From positions 1 to 64,000 of the forward strand of contig NZ_JACBZU010000006.1 in the NCBI RefSeq assembly GCF_013407935.1: DNA of 64,000 nt, read 5' to 3'. A program made the translations under genes and the position numbers. The stretch is from Allomuricauda sp. ARW1Y1 (GTDB lineage Bacteria > Bacteroidota > Bacteroidia > Flavobacteriales > Flavobacteriaceae). The notes under the pieces are model-generated. The model was not told the DNA's origin and made no database searches. It worked only from the letters and a program-made list of their open reading frames with translations. This document shows, one piece after another, positions 24,996 to 33,898 of this stretch (positions within the stretch are counted from its first letter, which is position 1; each line of letters opens with the position of its first letter).

Positions 24996-25595
24996 TTAGG
25001 ACAAATCGGAGCTTACCAGCTTCAAAAATTCGTTACGGGTCTCAATTTTTTCGAATTGGCCACGGAATCCGGATGTTGTGGTAACCGAATTTTGTTTTTG
25101 CACACCGCGCATCATCATGCACATATGCGAAGCCTCAATGACCACTGCCACACCTTTAGGTTTTAGGGTAGTGTTGATACATTCCAGGATATCGTGTGTT
25201 AAACGTTCCTGCACTTGAAGCCTTCGGGCGAACACATCCACAATGCGGGGAATTTTACTCAAGCCTACAATATGACCGTTGGGAATATAAGCTATATGGG
25301 CCTTGCCGAAAAAGGGAAGCATATGATGCTCGCAGAGGGAATACAATTCAATATCCTTAATAATCACCATGTCGTCATAATCCTCTGCAAACATGGCGCC
25401 TTTGAGAATTTCTTGTGGGTCTTGTTTGTAACCTTGGGTCAAAAAAAGCATAGCTTTTGCGGCACGCTCAGGGGTTTTTAGCAGTCCTTCCCGGGTGACA
25501 TCCTCTCCAATGTCTTCAACAATTTTGGTAAAATGTTCCTTCACCTCGTTGGTGATTTCAATATTGTATTCCTCGAGGTTCCTATACGGTGCCAT
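24996..25595 (-). CDS. folE: GTP cyclohydrolase I
   Basis: The enzyme (199 aa) converts GTP to 7,8-dihydroneopterin triphosphate, the first step of folate and pterin synthesis. The zinc Cys/His are in [12 protein letters not shown] (about 88) and the Cys of [10 protein letters not shown] (about 157). The substrate-binding [12 protein letters not shown] follows. The N-terminal 35 residues vary, as usual. Its start lies inside the end of msrA (14-base overlap), so translation is probably coupled. It is likely a homodecamer in the cytoplasm. Confidence 0.96.
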   Translation of the reverse strand: MAPYRNLEEYNIEITNEVKEHFTKIVEDIGEDVTREGLLKTPERAAKAMLFLTQGYKQDPQEILKGAMFAEDYDDMVIIKDIELYSLCEHHMLPFFGKAHIAYIPNGHIVGLSKIPRIVDVFARRLQVQERLTHDILECINTTLKPKGVAVVIEASHMCMMMRGVQKQNSVTTTSGFRGQFEKIETRNEFLKLVSSDLS

Positions 25596-26145
25596 GCTTT
25601 AGCTTTTTTGAAAAATGGTTGTTCAGTTTTTTGATCTTTGGATCAATTATAAATTGGCAATAAGGTTGCTGCCGATTTTCGTTGTAATAATTATGATGCT
25701 CTTCCTCGGCCAAATAAAAAGGTTTTGCTTCGGATATGGCCGTCACAATGGGTGAAGAAAATATATTTTCCTTTTCCAGTAATTGGATAAAATCTTCTGC
25801 CAATTGTTTTTGTTCCGGGGATGTGTAAAAAATTTCACTACGATATTGGGTGCCCACATCATTGCCCTGCCTGTTCAACGTAGTTGGGTCGTGCGTAGCA
25901 AAAAAAACTTCCAAAAGTTCAGGATAAGATATTTTTTCTGGGTTAAAGGTAATTTTTACCCCTTCGGCATGACCAGTCCGACCCGTGCAGATTTCCCTGT
26001 AGGCCGGGTTCTTGATAGTCCCACCCGTGTAGCCGGAGACTACTTCCTCGACTCCATTCAATCGTTGAAAAACAGCTTCTGTGCACCAAAAACATCCACC
26101 TGCAAAAATTGCGGTCTCCAATTCGTTGTTATTTTGTTTATTCAT
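25582..26145 (-). CDS. msrA: peptide-methionine (S)-S-oxide reductase
   Basis: MsrA (187 aa) repairs oxidised methionine. The catalytic Cys is in [15 protein letters not shown] (about 15-29), followed by VVSGYTGG and YRSEIFYTS (about 101); these are invariant family motifs. No signal peptide is present, so it is cytoplasmic. The next gene, folE, overlaps its end by 14 bases. A TAACTTTG element ends seven bases before the start, which predicts a leaderless or nearly leaderless message. Confidence 0.95.
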   Translation of the reverse strand: MNKQNNNELETAIFAGGCFWCTEAVFQRLNGVEEVVSGYTGGTIKNPAYREICTGRTGHAEGVKITFNPEKISYPELLEVFFATHDPTTLNRQGNDVGTQYRSEIFYTSPEQKQLAEDFIQLLEKENIFSSPIVTAISEAKPFYLAEEEHHNYYNENRQQPYCQFIIDPKIKKLNNHFSKKLKHGTV

Positions 26146-26152
26146 TTTGATT

Positions 26153-26160
26153 CAAAGTTA
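26153..26160 (-). promoter_or_regulatory. candidate -7 element, msrA-folE
   Basis: TAACTTTG on the minus strand, seven bases before the msrA ATG. No -33 at the usual spacing. The rest of the 268-bp gap up to the ABC gene holds only AT-rich sequence with two ACAATATTT/ACAAATATTT stretches (26162-26170 and 26191-26200). Confidence 0.4.
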
Positions 26161-26413
26161 AACAATATTTGTCGTGGAAAACACATTCTAACAAATATTT
26201 ATGGAATGATTGGTCGAAATAATACCTAAACCCTTTACTTAAAATGGTTTATAAATAAGATGAAGGTTTTATAAAAGGTCGTTCTGGGAACTATTTCTTA
26301 AGAAATCCTATTGCTCCATTCAAAAAACCTTACAAGTGATACATTCATATGCTGAAAATACCGTCTTTGTGATACGACAGTAATCCTTATCTTCGACCAT
26401 CCAAGATGAACAT

Positions 26414-27082
26414 ATGATAAAGGCCACAAATATTCAAAAAAGTTACGGAGATCTCAAGGTATTGCAAGGGGTAAATCTGGACATACAAAAAGGAGAGGTA
26501 GTTTCGATAGTCGGAGCCTCCGGCGCAGGGAAAACCACGTTGTTGCAAATTTTGGGCACCTTGGACACACCGACGAATAAGGGAGAAAGTACGTTATTGA
26601 TCAACGATACCGACGTGAACCAACTCAATGATAAGGCTTTGGCGCAATTTCGGAATGAGCACATTGGTTTTATCTTTCAATTTCACCAGTTATTGCCCGA
26701 ATTTACTGCACTAGAAAATGTCTGCATTCCAGCCTTTATTAAAAAAACACCAAAAGCAGAGGCGGAACAGCGCGCGAAGGAATTACTGGATTTTTTAGGA
26801 TTGAAAGATCGTTATCACCATAAGCCCAATGCCCTATCGGGTGGCGAGCAACAGCGCGTGGCCGTAGCCCGTTCCTTGATGAACAATCCCTCCGTGGTTT
26901 TGGCCGATGAGCCTAGCGGAAATCTGGATTCAGAAAGTGCGGACAATCTGCACCAGCTATTCTTTAAACTGCGTGATGAGTTTGGGCAAACCTTTGTACT
27001 GGTGACCCATAATATGGAATTAGCCGATATGGCCGACCGAAAGCTCACTATGGTGGATGGTTTGATTGTTTCCAAGGATTGA
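26414..27082 (+). CDS. ABC transporter ATPase, LolD/MacB-like
   Basis: 222 residues with a full ATPase set: [11 protein letters not shown] (about 36-46), a Q-loop in [10 protein letters not shown], the signature [15 protein letters not shown] (about 138), Walker [13 protein letters not shown] (about 160) and the switch His in [17 protein letters not shown] is typical of the LolD branch that drives lipoprotein release or peptide and toxin efflux. No permease is beside it, so partners must be elsewhere. The TIGR02757 gene starts one base after its TGA, which points to coupled translation. Confidence 0.93.
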   Translation: MIKATNIQKSYGDLKVLQGVNLDIQKGEVVSIVGASGAGKTTLLQILGTLDTPTNKGESTLLINDTDVNQLNDKALAQFRNEHIGFIFQFHQLLPEFTALENVCIPAFIKKTPKAEAEQRAKELLDFLGLKDRYHHKPNALSGGEQQRVAVARSLMNNPSVVLADEPSGNLDSESADNLHQLFFKLRDEFGQTFVLVTHNMELADMADRKLTMVDGLIVSKD

Positions 27083-27083
27083 T

Positions 27084-27848
27084 ATGACCAAAGCGGAGCT
27101 CAAGGAATTTTTGGATGCCAAAGTGGAGGAATATAACCATCCTCGATTTTTAGAGGATGACCCTTTGCAGGTTCCCCACAGGTTTACCCAAAAAAAAGAT
27201 ATAGAGATCAGTGCTTTTTTAACGGCGACGATTGCTTGGGGCAACCGCAAAAGCATCATCAATAATGCTACAAGATTGATGGAATTGATGGGCCATACGC
27301 CCCACGATTTTATCATGAACCATTCCGGAAAGGATTTGGAGCACCTCTCCCCTTTTGTCCATCGTACGTTCAATAGCGTTGACCTTGGTTACTTTGTAAC
27401 CAGTTTGCGCAATATCTATTCAAATCATGGTGGATTGGAAACCGTTTTTACCCGCCACCAGACCAAAAATTCCATGCAACCGGCCATTTCAAAATTCAAG
27501 GAGGTGTTTTTTGAACTGCCCCATGAACAACGAACCCAAAAACATGTCTCCGACCCAAATAAAGGCTCTGCCGCCAAACGCCTCAATATGTTTTTGCGCT
27601 GGATGGTGCGGAACAACAGCACTGGTGTAGATTTTGGGTTATGGAAGGATATTGAACCGGCTAAACTCTCCTGTCCTTTGGATGTGCATTCGGGCAATGT
27701 AGCACGCAAACTAAAACTGCTCAAACGCAAACAGAACGATGCCAAAGCCTTGTTGGAACTGGACAAGAATCTCAGAAAGCTCGATGCGAACGACCCCGTA
27801 AAATATGATTTTGCGTTATTCGGATTGGGGGTTTTTGAGAAATTCTAA
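27084..27848 (+). CDS. TIGR02757 family protein
   Basis: 254 residues from the ATG at 27084; the frame extends upstream to a TTG within the ATPase gene, but this ATG sits next to the ATPase stop. The pattern ISAFLTATIAWGNRKSIINNA, RFTQKKDIE and the Trp-containing MFLRWMVRNN fit the Bacteroidota family TIGR02757 (DUF2400), a helical cytoplasmic protein of unknown role. It is operonic with the LolD-type ATPase. No catalytic motif can be identified, though the DNA-glycosylase-like helical look (LDVHSGNVARKLKLL) has been noted for such proteins. Confidence 0.9.
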   Translation: MTKAELKEFLDAKVEEYNHPRFLEDDPLQVPHRFTQKKDIEISAFLTATIAWGNRKSIINNATRLMELMGHTPHDFIMNHSGKDLEHLSPFVHRTFNSVDLGYFVTSLRNIYSNHGGLETVFTRHQTKNSMQPAISKFKEVFFELPHEQRTQKHVSDPNKGSAAKRLNMFLRWMVRNNSTGVDFGLWKDIEPAKLSCPLDVHSGNVARKLKLLKRKQNDAKALLELDKNLRKLDANDPVKYDFALFGLGVFEKF

Positions 27849-27893
27849 TCCTAAGCATCAAGATACTTAAGGGCTGATGCCTTAAAACTAAAA

Positions 27894-27919
27894 AAGCCTG
27901 CCGACTCCCCAGCAGGCTT
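27894..27919 (-). terminator. rho-independent terminator (bidirectional)
   Basis: AAGCCTGC and GCAGGCTT form an eight-base stem around ten bases. On the minus strand it is followed by TTTAG after the stem T, serving the lipoprotein gene at 27934; on the plus strand the tail CTATAT is weaker. A second small dyad, TTAAGG/CCTTAA, lies at 27867-27886. Confidence 0.75.
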
Positions 27920-27933
27920 CTATATCTGATGTT

Positions 27934-28749
27934 TTATTTGGTGAAAGGGTATGTGGTACCCAAAATCGTAATGGTAGAGTTCGTGTAGTTCAGTTCGATA
28001 TCTTTGATATCGCCCAATTCAACGCTCAAAACCCCAGATTTTACGCCACGTGGCACTAGAACAAAGTGCAAGGGTTCAATAGTGCTCAACGAATAATCCA
28101 ATCCGGACGAGCTGATTCCCATTTGCAGTCCATCCAGCAAATATTCATCATCCCAAATGTTCAAAGGTGTTTGACTGCCCGAAATCCATGTTCGCTTTGA
28201 ATCTTCTTCATATTGAATGACATCCCCCGTTTTAGTGGTGATCTTTCCATCGGCAATTTCCACACTGTATTCCAAGTATCCATCTGCATTTGCGCCCAAA
28301 TTTTCAACCACATGGGTACCTTCAACCTTGTAATCGTTATGGTAATAGGAATCAAAAGTAGCTGTGTGTTTACTTCCTGGCGCTCCATACCAATTTGTGG
28401 AAACGATGCTCACCACTCCTTTGCGAAGAACACCGTCTTGGCCTAAGGTGCCATCCTTGAAATCGACGGTAATTGTTTTAGGAAAATTAACAAAATCAGC
28501 AGGGGAAACGGTTATCTCCACTTGTGATGTCGTATTTGGCGTTGTTTTCGCTGCTGAACTTCCAGCACTGTTCTCGGCATCCAAAATGGCGTCTCCATTA
28601 CTATTGCCCACATCCTGGAATATTTTGTTGACCAAGACATACTCCGTAAGGGTGTTAACAGCTGCGTCCGGTGTAGTGTCCGGTGTGGTATCTTCCTTGT
28701 CACATCCCATGACAAGAAGAACCAACGTAGGTATGATAAGTTTTTTCAT
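27934..28749 (-). CDS. lipoprotein of unknown function
   Basis: 271 residues with a lipoprotein signal ending in LLVMGCDKED (Cys about 16) and a Thr/Asp-rich linker (TTPDTTPDAAVN). The remainder looks all-beta, with repeated strand-turn patterns (VDFKDGTLGQDGVLRKGV, SKHTATFDSYYHNDYKVEG). It is probably surface-exposed or periplasmic. I do not recognise a family. It is monocistronic, with a terminator right after its stop. Confidence 0.78.
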   Translation of the reverse strand: MKKLIIPTLVLLVMGCDKEDTTPDTTPDAAVNTLTEYVLVNKIFQDVGNSNGDAILDAENSAGSSAAKTTPNTTSQVEITVSPADFVNFPKTITVDFKDGTLGQDGVLRKGVVSIVSTNWYGAPGSKHTATFDSYYHNDYKVEGTHVVENLGANADGYLEYSVEIADGKITTKTGDVIQYEEDSKRTWISGSQTPLNIWDDEYLLDGLQMGISSSGLDYSLSTIEPLHFVLVPRGVKSGVLSVELGDIKDIELNYTNSTITILGTTYPFTK

Positions 28750-28892
28750 AATGTGTAAGATTTGTGATTACAAAAAAACAAAATTCAACCGATCACTATG
28801 TTAAAATTCCTTTCTTTTTTTGTTTTAAGTACTGGTTTTTAGCGAATTAAACCTAATTCTTCAATGATAAAAGAGCGTATCCCATGAAAATA

Positions 28893-30035
28893 TCAATTTG
28901 ACTCAAACCCAAAACCAGGCTCAAAATCCAAGGCAATTGTTGCTCCGTCATCGGCAATGGACCGGTAAATGGCCTCCACGATCATCATATCGCGTTTTCC
29001 CATTTCACCAGGGGCTTTATTGGACTCTCCAAACAACACATGGCGTGCAAAATCGTCCATTTGCAATTTTTGTTGACTCTCATAAGGAAATTTAATGACA
29101 TCTCCCCTCGAAGTTTCACCACTCAGCGGACCGTAGTTATTGGCCGGCTGTAGTCGAAACCATCCTGAAGAACCTGAAACATACATGGCGTTTGCATTAA
29201 AATTATGGGATGTGGAAATATTGCCCACAGCTCCGCTCGGGAACTTGAACTGTGCCGTTATGGTTTCGTCGGTATCCTTAAAATAATCGGGACGGGTACT
29301 AAATTCCTGTGCAGCTACCGATATGGGATTCTCTCCCGTACCATAAATAGTACTCTGAATGGCATAAACACCCATATTCACCAACGCACCCCCACCGGAA
29401 AGTGAACGGTCCAAGCGCCACTGGTCTGGATTGCCAGTTGAGCGGTAGGCAGCATCGGCCGACACAAACAACACATCGCCAAAGGTCTTTTCACGAACAA
29501 ATTCCTTAACCTGTTGGGTATACGGTTCGGAATGCAGGCGATAGCCCATACCTAGTTTTACGCCCGCGTCCTTGCAGGCATCAATGATTGCATCACATTC
29601 GGCAACGCTAATTCCCATAGGCTTTTCGCAAATTACGTGCTTACCGGCCTGGGCCGCCCGAATACTGAATTCAGCATGCATACTATTGGGGAGCACTACG
29701 TACACTACATCAATATCCTCGTTGTTGGCGATATCATCAAAATTCTGATAATTGTAGATATTCCTTTTCGGGATTCCATACTTTTCGGCCCAGATTTTTT
29801 CTTTGGCCGGAGTTCCCGTTACAATTCCTGCCAAATAGCAATGTTGTGTATCTTGTAAGGCAGGTGCCAGTTGATAGGTGCTATAACTTCCCAATCCAAC
29901 CAGCGCAATGCCCAATTTCTCCTTTTCCTGATTGACGCCCATGGCGCAGGCAAATGGAGCGGTTGATAGCAAAGCGGCTCCGCCGATTCCTTTTGCGGTG
30001 AGGCTGTTAAAGTTTCTTCGTGTTATGTTTTTCAT
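28893..30035 (-). CDS. Gfo/Idh/MocA family oxidoreductase, Tat-exported
   Basis: 380 residues from the ATG at 30035, where a Tat-type signal begins (TRRNFNSLTAKGIGGAALL); upstream in-frame codons are less likely. The Rossmann fold has GIALVGLGSYS (about 43) and the family EKPMGIS motif at about 130. The C-terminal domain follows (GNISTSHNFNANAMYV). These NAD(P)-dependent enzymes act on sugars or inositols. Export by Tat with bound cofactor implies a periplasmic sugar oxidoreductase such as glucose-fructose oxidoreductase, but the substrate cannot be told. The di-haem peroxidase gene lies 105 bp upstream on the same strand. Confidence 0.9.
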   Translation of the reverse strand: MKNITRRNFNSLTAKGIGGAALLSTAPFACAMGVNQEKEKLGIALVGLGSYSTYQLAPALQDTQHCYLAGIVTGTPAKEKIWAEKYGIPKRNIYNYQNFDDIANNEDIDVVYVVLPNSMHAEFSIRAAQAGKHVICEKPMGISVAECDAIIDACKDAGVKLGMGYRLHSEPYTQQVKEFVREKTFGDVLFVSADAAYRSTGNPDQWRLDRSLSGGGALVNMGVYAIQSTIYGTGENPISVAAQEFSTRPDYFKDTDETITAQFKFPSGAVGNISTSHNFNANAMYVSGSSGWFRLQPANNYGPLSGETSRGDVIKFPYESQQKLQMDDFARHVLFGESNKAPGEMGKRDMMIVEAIYRSIADDGATIALDFEPGFGFESN

Positions 30036-30140
30036 GTTCAACCGATTTAAGAAGGTTCTTAAATGTACACATTGAAAAGCACTTTGCATCCAGAATTAGG
30101 CCTTGTGTTGGGCAAATCACAAATTTGAAGTACAATTCGA

Positions 30141-31973
30141 CTATTTTTCGTTCAGAAACCGTGCATCTGTTAGAGACTGCATAAATGCTACCAATGCCTT
30201 TTGTTCCTTGTCGGTCAAGTGCAACGAATCTGGTGGCAATGTTTGATAAGGCACCTCCAGTCCCATTCCCTGACCTCCACCAACATTATAAAATTGGACT
30301 ACTTCTTCCAAGCTCTCGTATACGCCATTGTGCATGTAGGGACCTGTCAATGCCACGTTTCTCACCGTCGAAGTTTTAAAGAAGTTCCTTTTTTCCTCTA
30401 CCTCATAAGGATGGAATTGTCCCGGGTCGTCATCCAAAATAGGGTGGTCAAAATCAGCATTTTTTGGTACGCCCAAATTCTCGAATTCGGTTTCCATATA
30501 TTTTGGGGGCACCGTACCATTGAAGGCTGGAGGAAAATGACAAGTGGCACAGGCTGCTTTTCCCATAAAGAGATTGAATCCCAATTTCTCTTCGGAAGTG
30601 AGGGTATTTTCCGATCCTTGCATGTTCTTGTCAAATCTGGAATCGAAAGGGGCCAAACTTCGGATGTAGGTGGCGATGGCGTGCCTCACATTTTGGTTGG
30701 TTACCTCACCATCGTACAACTCGTCAAAAGATGAAGCGTACACATCGTCCTCCTTGATTCTTTGCTCCACTGTATTCAAATCTAAATGGAATTCATTTTC
30801 ATTGTTGACCACGTTCACGATCTGATCTTCCAATCCATCTGCCCTTCCATCATAAAAAAGGCTGCGCTGATACACCGCGTAGGTAAGGGTGGGCGTATTG
30901 CGTTGGAGTTCGATGCCGTCTATCCCCAAGCCCTTTTTGTGTCCATCTGTAAATGCTTTGCTTTCCAAATGACAGGTAGCGCAGCTCATGGCTCCCGTAC
31001 TGGAAAGGGAGGGGTCGTTAAAGAGTTTTTTTCCAAGGGCAATTCGCTCATCGGTAATGGCTGGGGAACCTTGGATGGTAAATTGGTCCATATTAAAAAA
31101 GTCCCTGCTGAAAAGGTTGTTGGCCGTGGAGTTTAGCGAACGGGAAGTATTTAACGCTATTCCCCAATCGGTTGCGGTTTGGTTAACAAGTTCCAATTGT
31201 TTGTTGGTATGATTTTTAATGAAGCCATACCTGTCAAAATCATCAAAAGTGCTCGCTTTTAAACTATTAATGGTTGCTTCAATTTCCATGGTCCATTGAT
31301 GGTATAAATCTGGACTCTTAAATGCTTCCTGATAAATGGAAATCACCTTTGCAATGGTTTCGTAGTTATAGATGGCTTCGTTCAGGGAGTTCGACAACAT
31401 GGGGGAATCAAATCCCGTAATGCCTTTGGTTGCAACGTTGACAATGGCATCCCGTATCATTTTTAGGTGATGTCTGTCTCGTTGGGTATAAATGATGTGG
31501 TTTCTGCGGATATAGGGAATACGCACCTGAAGATAATCGAGCACCAATTGTAGCTCTTGCATGGGCACCTCCACTTCGGCAAACAACAATTCTTCCAATA
31601 CCTGAAAACTCCTTGGGCTCAATTTTTTTATGTCCGTATAATCATCTATCTCAATTTTGAGGAGGTTTGGGGCGTTCATGGAGAGGTAGTTCTGATAATC
31701 ATAGGCAATCATCATAGGCTCCGCCCTTTTGTACCATTCCCTGCTCTTTAAAAAACATGCCCTATTGTGCGCCAAGGAAGCCGAAGTATCCAATTTTTGC
31801 ATGTAGTATGCGGCACTGTCCAGTGTTACAAAATAGTGGTTCCTGATTTCTTCGTTGAACATGGATTCAGCATTGGCACTGGTCTGTTTTTTGGGTGGGT
31901 TTTGCTGTTTGCAAGAGACGAAACTCAAAAAAAGAACACATATACCCGTGAAAAAATAGGTGGGGAATCTCAT
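30141..31973 (-). CDS. imelysin-like / di-haem cytochrome c peroxidase (MauG family) lipoprotein
   Basis: 610 residues with a lipoprotein signal (FVSCKQQ, Cys about 21). Residues about 30-280 resemble the N-terminal helical domain that often precedes cytochrome c peroxidase in Bacteroidota and recalls imelysin-type iron-regulated proteins. The catalytic half follows: haem sites CATCHLESKAF (about 331) and CATCHFPPAF (about 475), with MHNGVYESLEEVVQFYN near the end. It should reduce peroxide in the periplasm, using electrons from a c-type donor. It lies after a PhoX-like gene on the same strand but behind a terminator, so coupling is uncertain. Confidence 0.88.
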   Translation of the reverse strand: MRFPTYFFTGICVLFLSFVSCKQQNPPKKQTSANAESMFNEEIRNHYFVTLDSAAYYMQKLDTSASLAHNRACFLKSREWYKRAEPMMIAYDYQNYLSMNAPNLLKIEIDDYTDIKKLSPRSFQVLEELLFAEVEVPMQELQLVLDYLQVRIPYIRRNHIIYTQRDRHHLKMIRDAIVNVATKGITGFDSPMLSNSLNEAIYNYETIAKVISIYQEAFKSPDLYHQWTMEIEATINSLKASTFDDFDRYGFIKNHTNKQLELVNQTATDWGIALNTSRSLNSTANNLFSRDFFNMDQFTIQGSPAITDERIALGKKLFNDPSLSSTGAMSCATCHLESKAFTDGHKKGLGIDGIELQRNTPTLTYAVYQRSLFYDGRADGLEDQIVNVVNNENEFHLDLNTVEQRIKEDDVYASSFDELYDGEVTNQNVRHAIATYIRSLAPFDSRFDKNMQGSENTLTSEEKLGFNLFMGKAACATCHFPPAFNGTVPPKYMETEFENLGVPKNADFDHPILDDDPGQFHPYEVEEKRNFFKTSTVRNVALTGPYMHNGVYESLEEVVQFYNVGGGQGMGLEVPYQTLPPDSLHLTDKEQKALVAFMQSLTDARFLNEK

Positions 31974-32002
31974 TATCCAATAGTTTTAAAAATGAAGAAA
32001 AA

Positions 32003-32024
32003 GGCTCCCTTTTGACAGGGAACC
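32003..32024 (-). terminator. terminator between the PhoX-like and peroxidase genes
   Basis: GGTTCCC and GGGAGCC on the minus strand pair over seven bases with one wobble around an eight-base loop, followed by five T. It follows the PhoX-like stop by about 27 bases and precedes the peroxidase start by about 29, so the peroxidase may be expressed only by read-through or from its own promoter. Confidence 0.68.
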
Positions 32025-32050
32025 CTTTAAAAATTTCTATTACGGTCGTC

Positions 32051-33652
32051 TTACCTAGGCAATCCAGTAATTTTGAACAAGAAGGAACCTTCCAAAGAAG
32101 CTGCTCCTTCATCAATGGCCGTCGGGTCCACGAACTTGGCACCATCGGCGCGGAAAGTGGCCGGATTGCTGCTGTCGTATGACCATCCGTGTACCTGTGC
32201 ACCACAAATAAAGGTGGGTTCGGCAGCCCCAATGATGTCGGTAACATCGATCATACCAGTAATTTCCCAGTAGTCATCTATGTTACCAATGCCCAATTGG
32301 GCAGCGGCAGCTTGGTTACACTCCATCACTTCTGTGAAATTTCCGCTCATGATATCATATTGCCATAGTTTGGCATACCCTTGAATATCGGAGTTCAAAG
32401 AAGCATAGCCATTCGGGTCTTCTTGCACGTAAACGTAATTTTCGGTAACTACTATGTTGTCGGGAGAGTGCATCCCATCTCCTTTTCCACCCTCCAAGTC
32501 ACCATCTATCACTACGGTAAGTTTGGCATCTCCAGTTGGGTTATCGGGATTGAGTTCCAATTTATATACCCTTCCAAATGATGTTCCTCTGCTGGCCAAA
32601 TCTGGGTTGTTGGAACGGATTCGCCCTGTTGCGTTAAAGAAAACCGTTCTGTTGTTTTCTGCTGAGCCTCTTCTCCAATCGATATCCTCTATACGCTGAA
32701 ATCCGATGGCAACGGAATCAATTGCCTCTTGGTTCAGTTCTTCCAAGGTTCTTTCGGTCATTTCTACCCATTCCACATCATACTCGATGTCTTGGGCCAT
32801 ACCCATTTCAAATTTTTGTCCGCCTTCACCTATGCCAGTCTCTGCAGTGTTCTTTCCTCTAAGCACATACAGCTTTCCGCTGTTAAGGTCGCCCAAACCT
32901 CCAACATACATTCCGAAGTGTGCAGATGGGTATTCGTTTTGGCTATCATCATCGCCCATAAAAACTACAGTTTGACCGGGGTAAGCGTTTTTACCAATGG
33001 CAACGGCATTTTCGGTCGACCATTCTCCCAAGGCTGGCAAACGCTCAGCTTCTACCCTATCATCGGGAGATCGGAACGGGTTGATTTTGTATACTCCTTT
33101 GGCATTTCCGCCCCATTCACCCCCAGAAAGGTAAAGCGGTCCAAATCCATGCTCTTCCATCGTAATCGAAGAACCGGAACATTGAGCGGTGAATGCAGTA
33201 GCTGTAGCATTCACGATGTAATCTCCTTCCATTGGGCGTAGGTCGGAATTGACCCTAATCCTAGCAATGGAATAATCGGCCTCCAAATTATTGACCAAGG
33301 CGAAGGTACCATCTTCATAAGGATAAAGGGCGGCACCATCGGTGTAGGCTCCAAAAACAAATGTGGAATCAGATGGCAGAATATCGGCCGAAGTCATGAT
33401 CATCTCCAACTGGGCGGTACCTGCAAAAGCACCTTTAAATTCAAATACGTTATTGGGAACCACGGAGCTGGTCAAAGGTGTAAGGTCTTCAAGGGTTAAG
33501 TCCTCTCCGTCCTCTCCATCCACCCCATCTTGGCCGTCAATGCCATCGGTGCCATCAATACCGTCTCTTCCATCCTCACCTTCACAACTGGTGAGTCCAA
33601 AAGAAACCAAGGACATAATAACTAGTCCTAAAAATAATCTGTTCATTTTCAT
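32051..33652 (-). CDS. PhoX/DUF839-like lipoprotein with collagen-like linker
   Basis: 533 residues. The lipoprotein signal ends at GLTSCEGE (Cys 23). Residues about 25-50 are Gly-X-Y triplets (GRDGIDGTDGIDGQDGVDG, about eight), a collagen-like spacer. The rest resembles the PhoX/DUF839 beta-propeller: VAIGFQRIEDIDW (about 315, FxRpED-like) and GMHSPDNIVVTENYVYV (about 398), with an aspartate-rich GDDDSQNEY loop. True PhoX enzymes are calcium- and iron-dependent phosphatases carried by Tat; this one has a Sec/lipoprotein signal and I cannot confirm all metal ligands. A phosphatase is plausible, a propeller-type binding protein is the alternative. The start could be Met3 (33646). Confidence 0.8.
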   Translation of the reverse strand: MKMNRLFLGLVIMSLVSFGLTSCEGEDGRDGIDGTDGIDGQDGVDGEDGEDLTLEDLTPLTSSVVPNNVFEFKGAFAGTAQLEMIMTSADILPSDSTFVFGAYTDGAALYPYEDGTFALVNNLEADYSIARIRVNSDLRPMEGDYIVNATATAFTAQCSGSSITMEEHGFGPLYLSGGEWGGNAKGVYKINPFRSPDDRVEAERLPALGEWSTENAVAIGKNAYPGQTVVFMGDDDSQNEYPSAHFGMYVGGLGDLNSGKLYVLRGKNTAETGIGEGGQKFEMGMAQDIEYDVEWVEMTERTLEELNQEAIDSVAIGFQRIEDIDWRRGSAENNRTVFFNATGRIRSNNPDLASRGTSFGRVYKLELNPDNPTGDAKLTVVIDGDLEGGKGDGMHSPDNIVVTENYVYVQEDPNGYASLNSDIQGYAKLWQYDIMSGNFTEVMECNQAAAAQLGIGNIDDYWEITGMIDVTDIIGAAEPTFICGAQVHGWSYDSSNPATFRADGAKFVDPTAIDEGAASLEGSFLFKITGLPR

Positions 33653-33740
33653 AAGTGTTCAGTTTTAATGTTATTAATGTTGTTGGGGTAAAACTAAACA
33701 CCCTTGTTTAGGATAGGATTATCTGAAAATATACATTGTT

Positions 33741-33768
33741 TTAAGTTACTTTTAACATAAGGTTACTA
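33741..33768. promoter_or_regulatory. 11-bp spaced TTAAGT/TTAACA/TTACTA repeats (possible regulator site)
   Basis: In the 246-bp gap between the PhoX-like gene and the S10 gene, TTAAGT (33741), TTAACA (33752) and TTACTA (33763) begin 11 bases apart, the geometry of Pho-box half-sites. The same interval contains an arm pair TTAAGTTAC/GTAAACTTAA. The AT-rich context makes chance likely. The perfect TTAACGTTAA palindrome lies further on at 33809-33818. Confidence 0.25.
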
Positions 33769-33898
33769 TGTAAACTTAAGTGGAATTCAATGTTTCAGCT
33801 TGATGAATTTAACGTTAACCGTTTTTTTGGTTTTACAAGGATGGTCTTATAACCCAAATTCCCTATTTTTATAAACAAGACTAATTCAACCAATTCAT

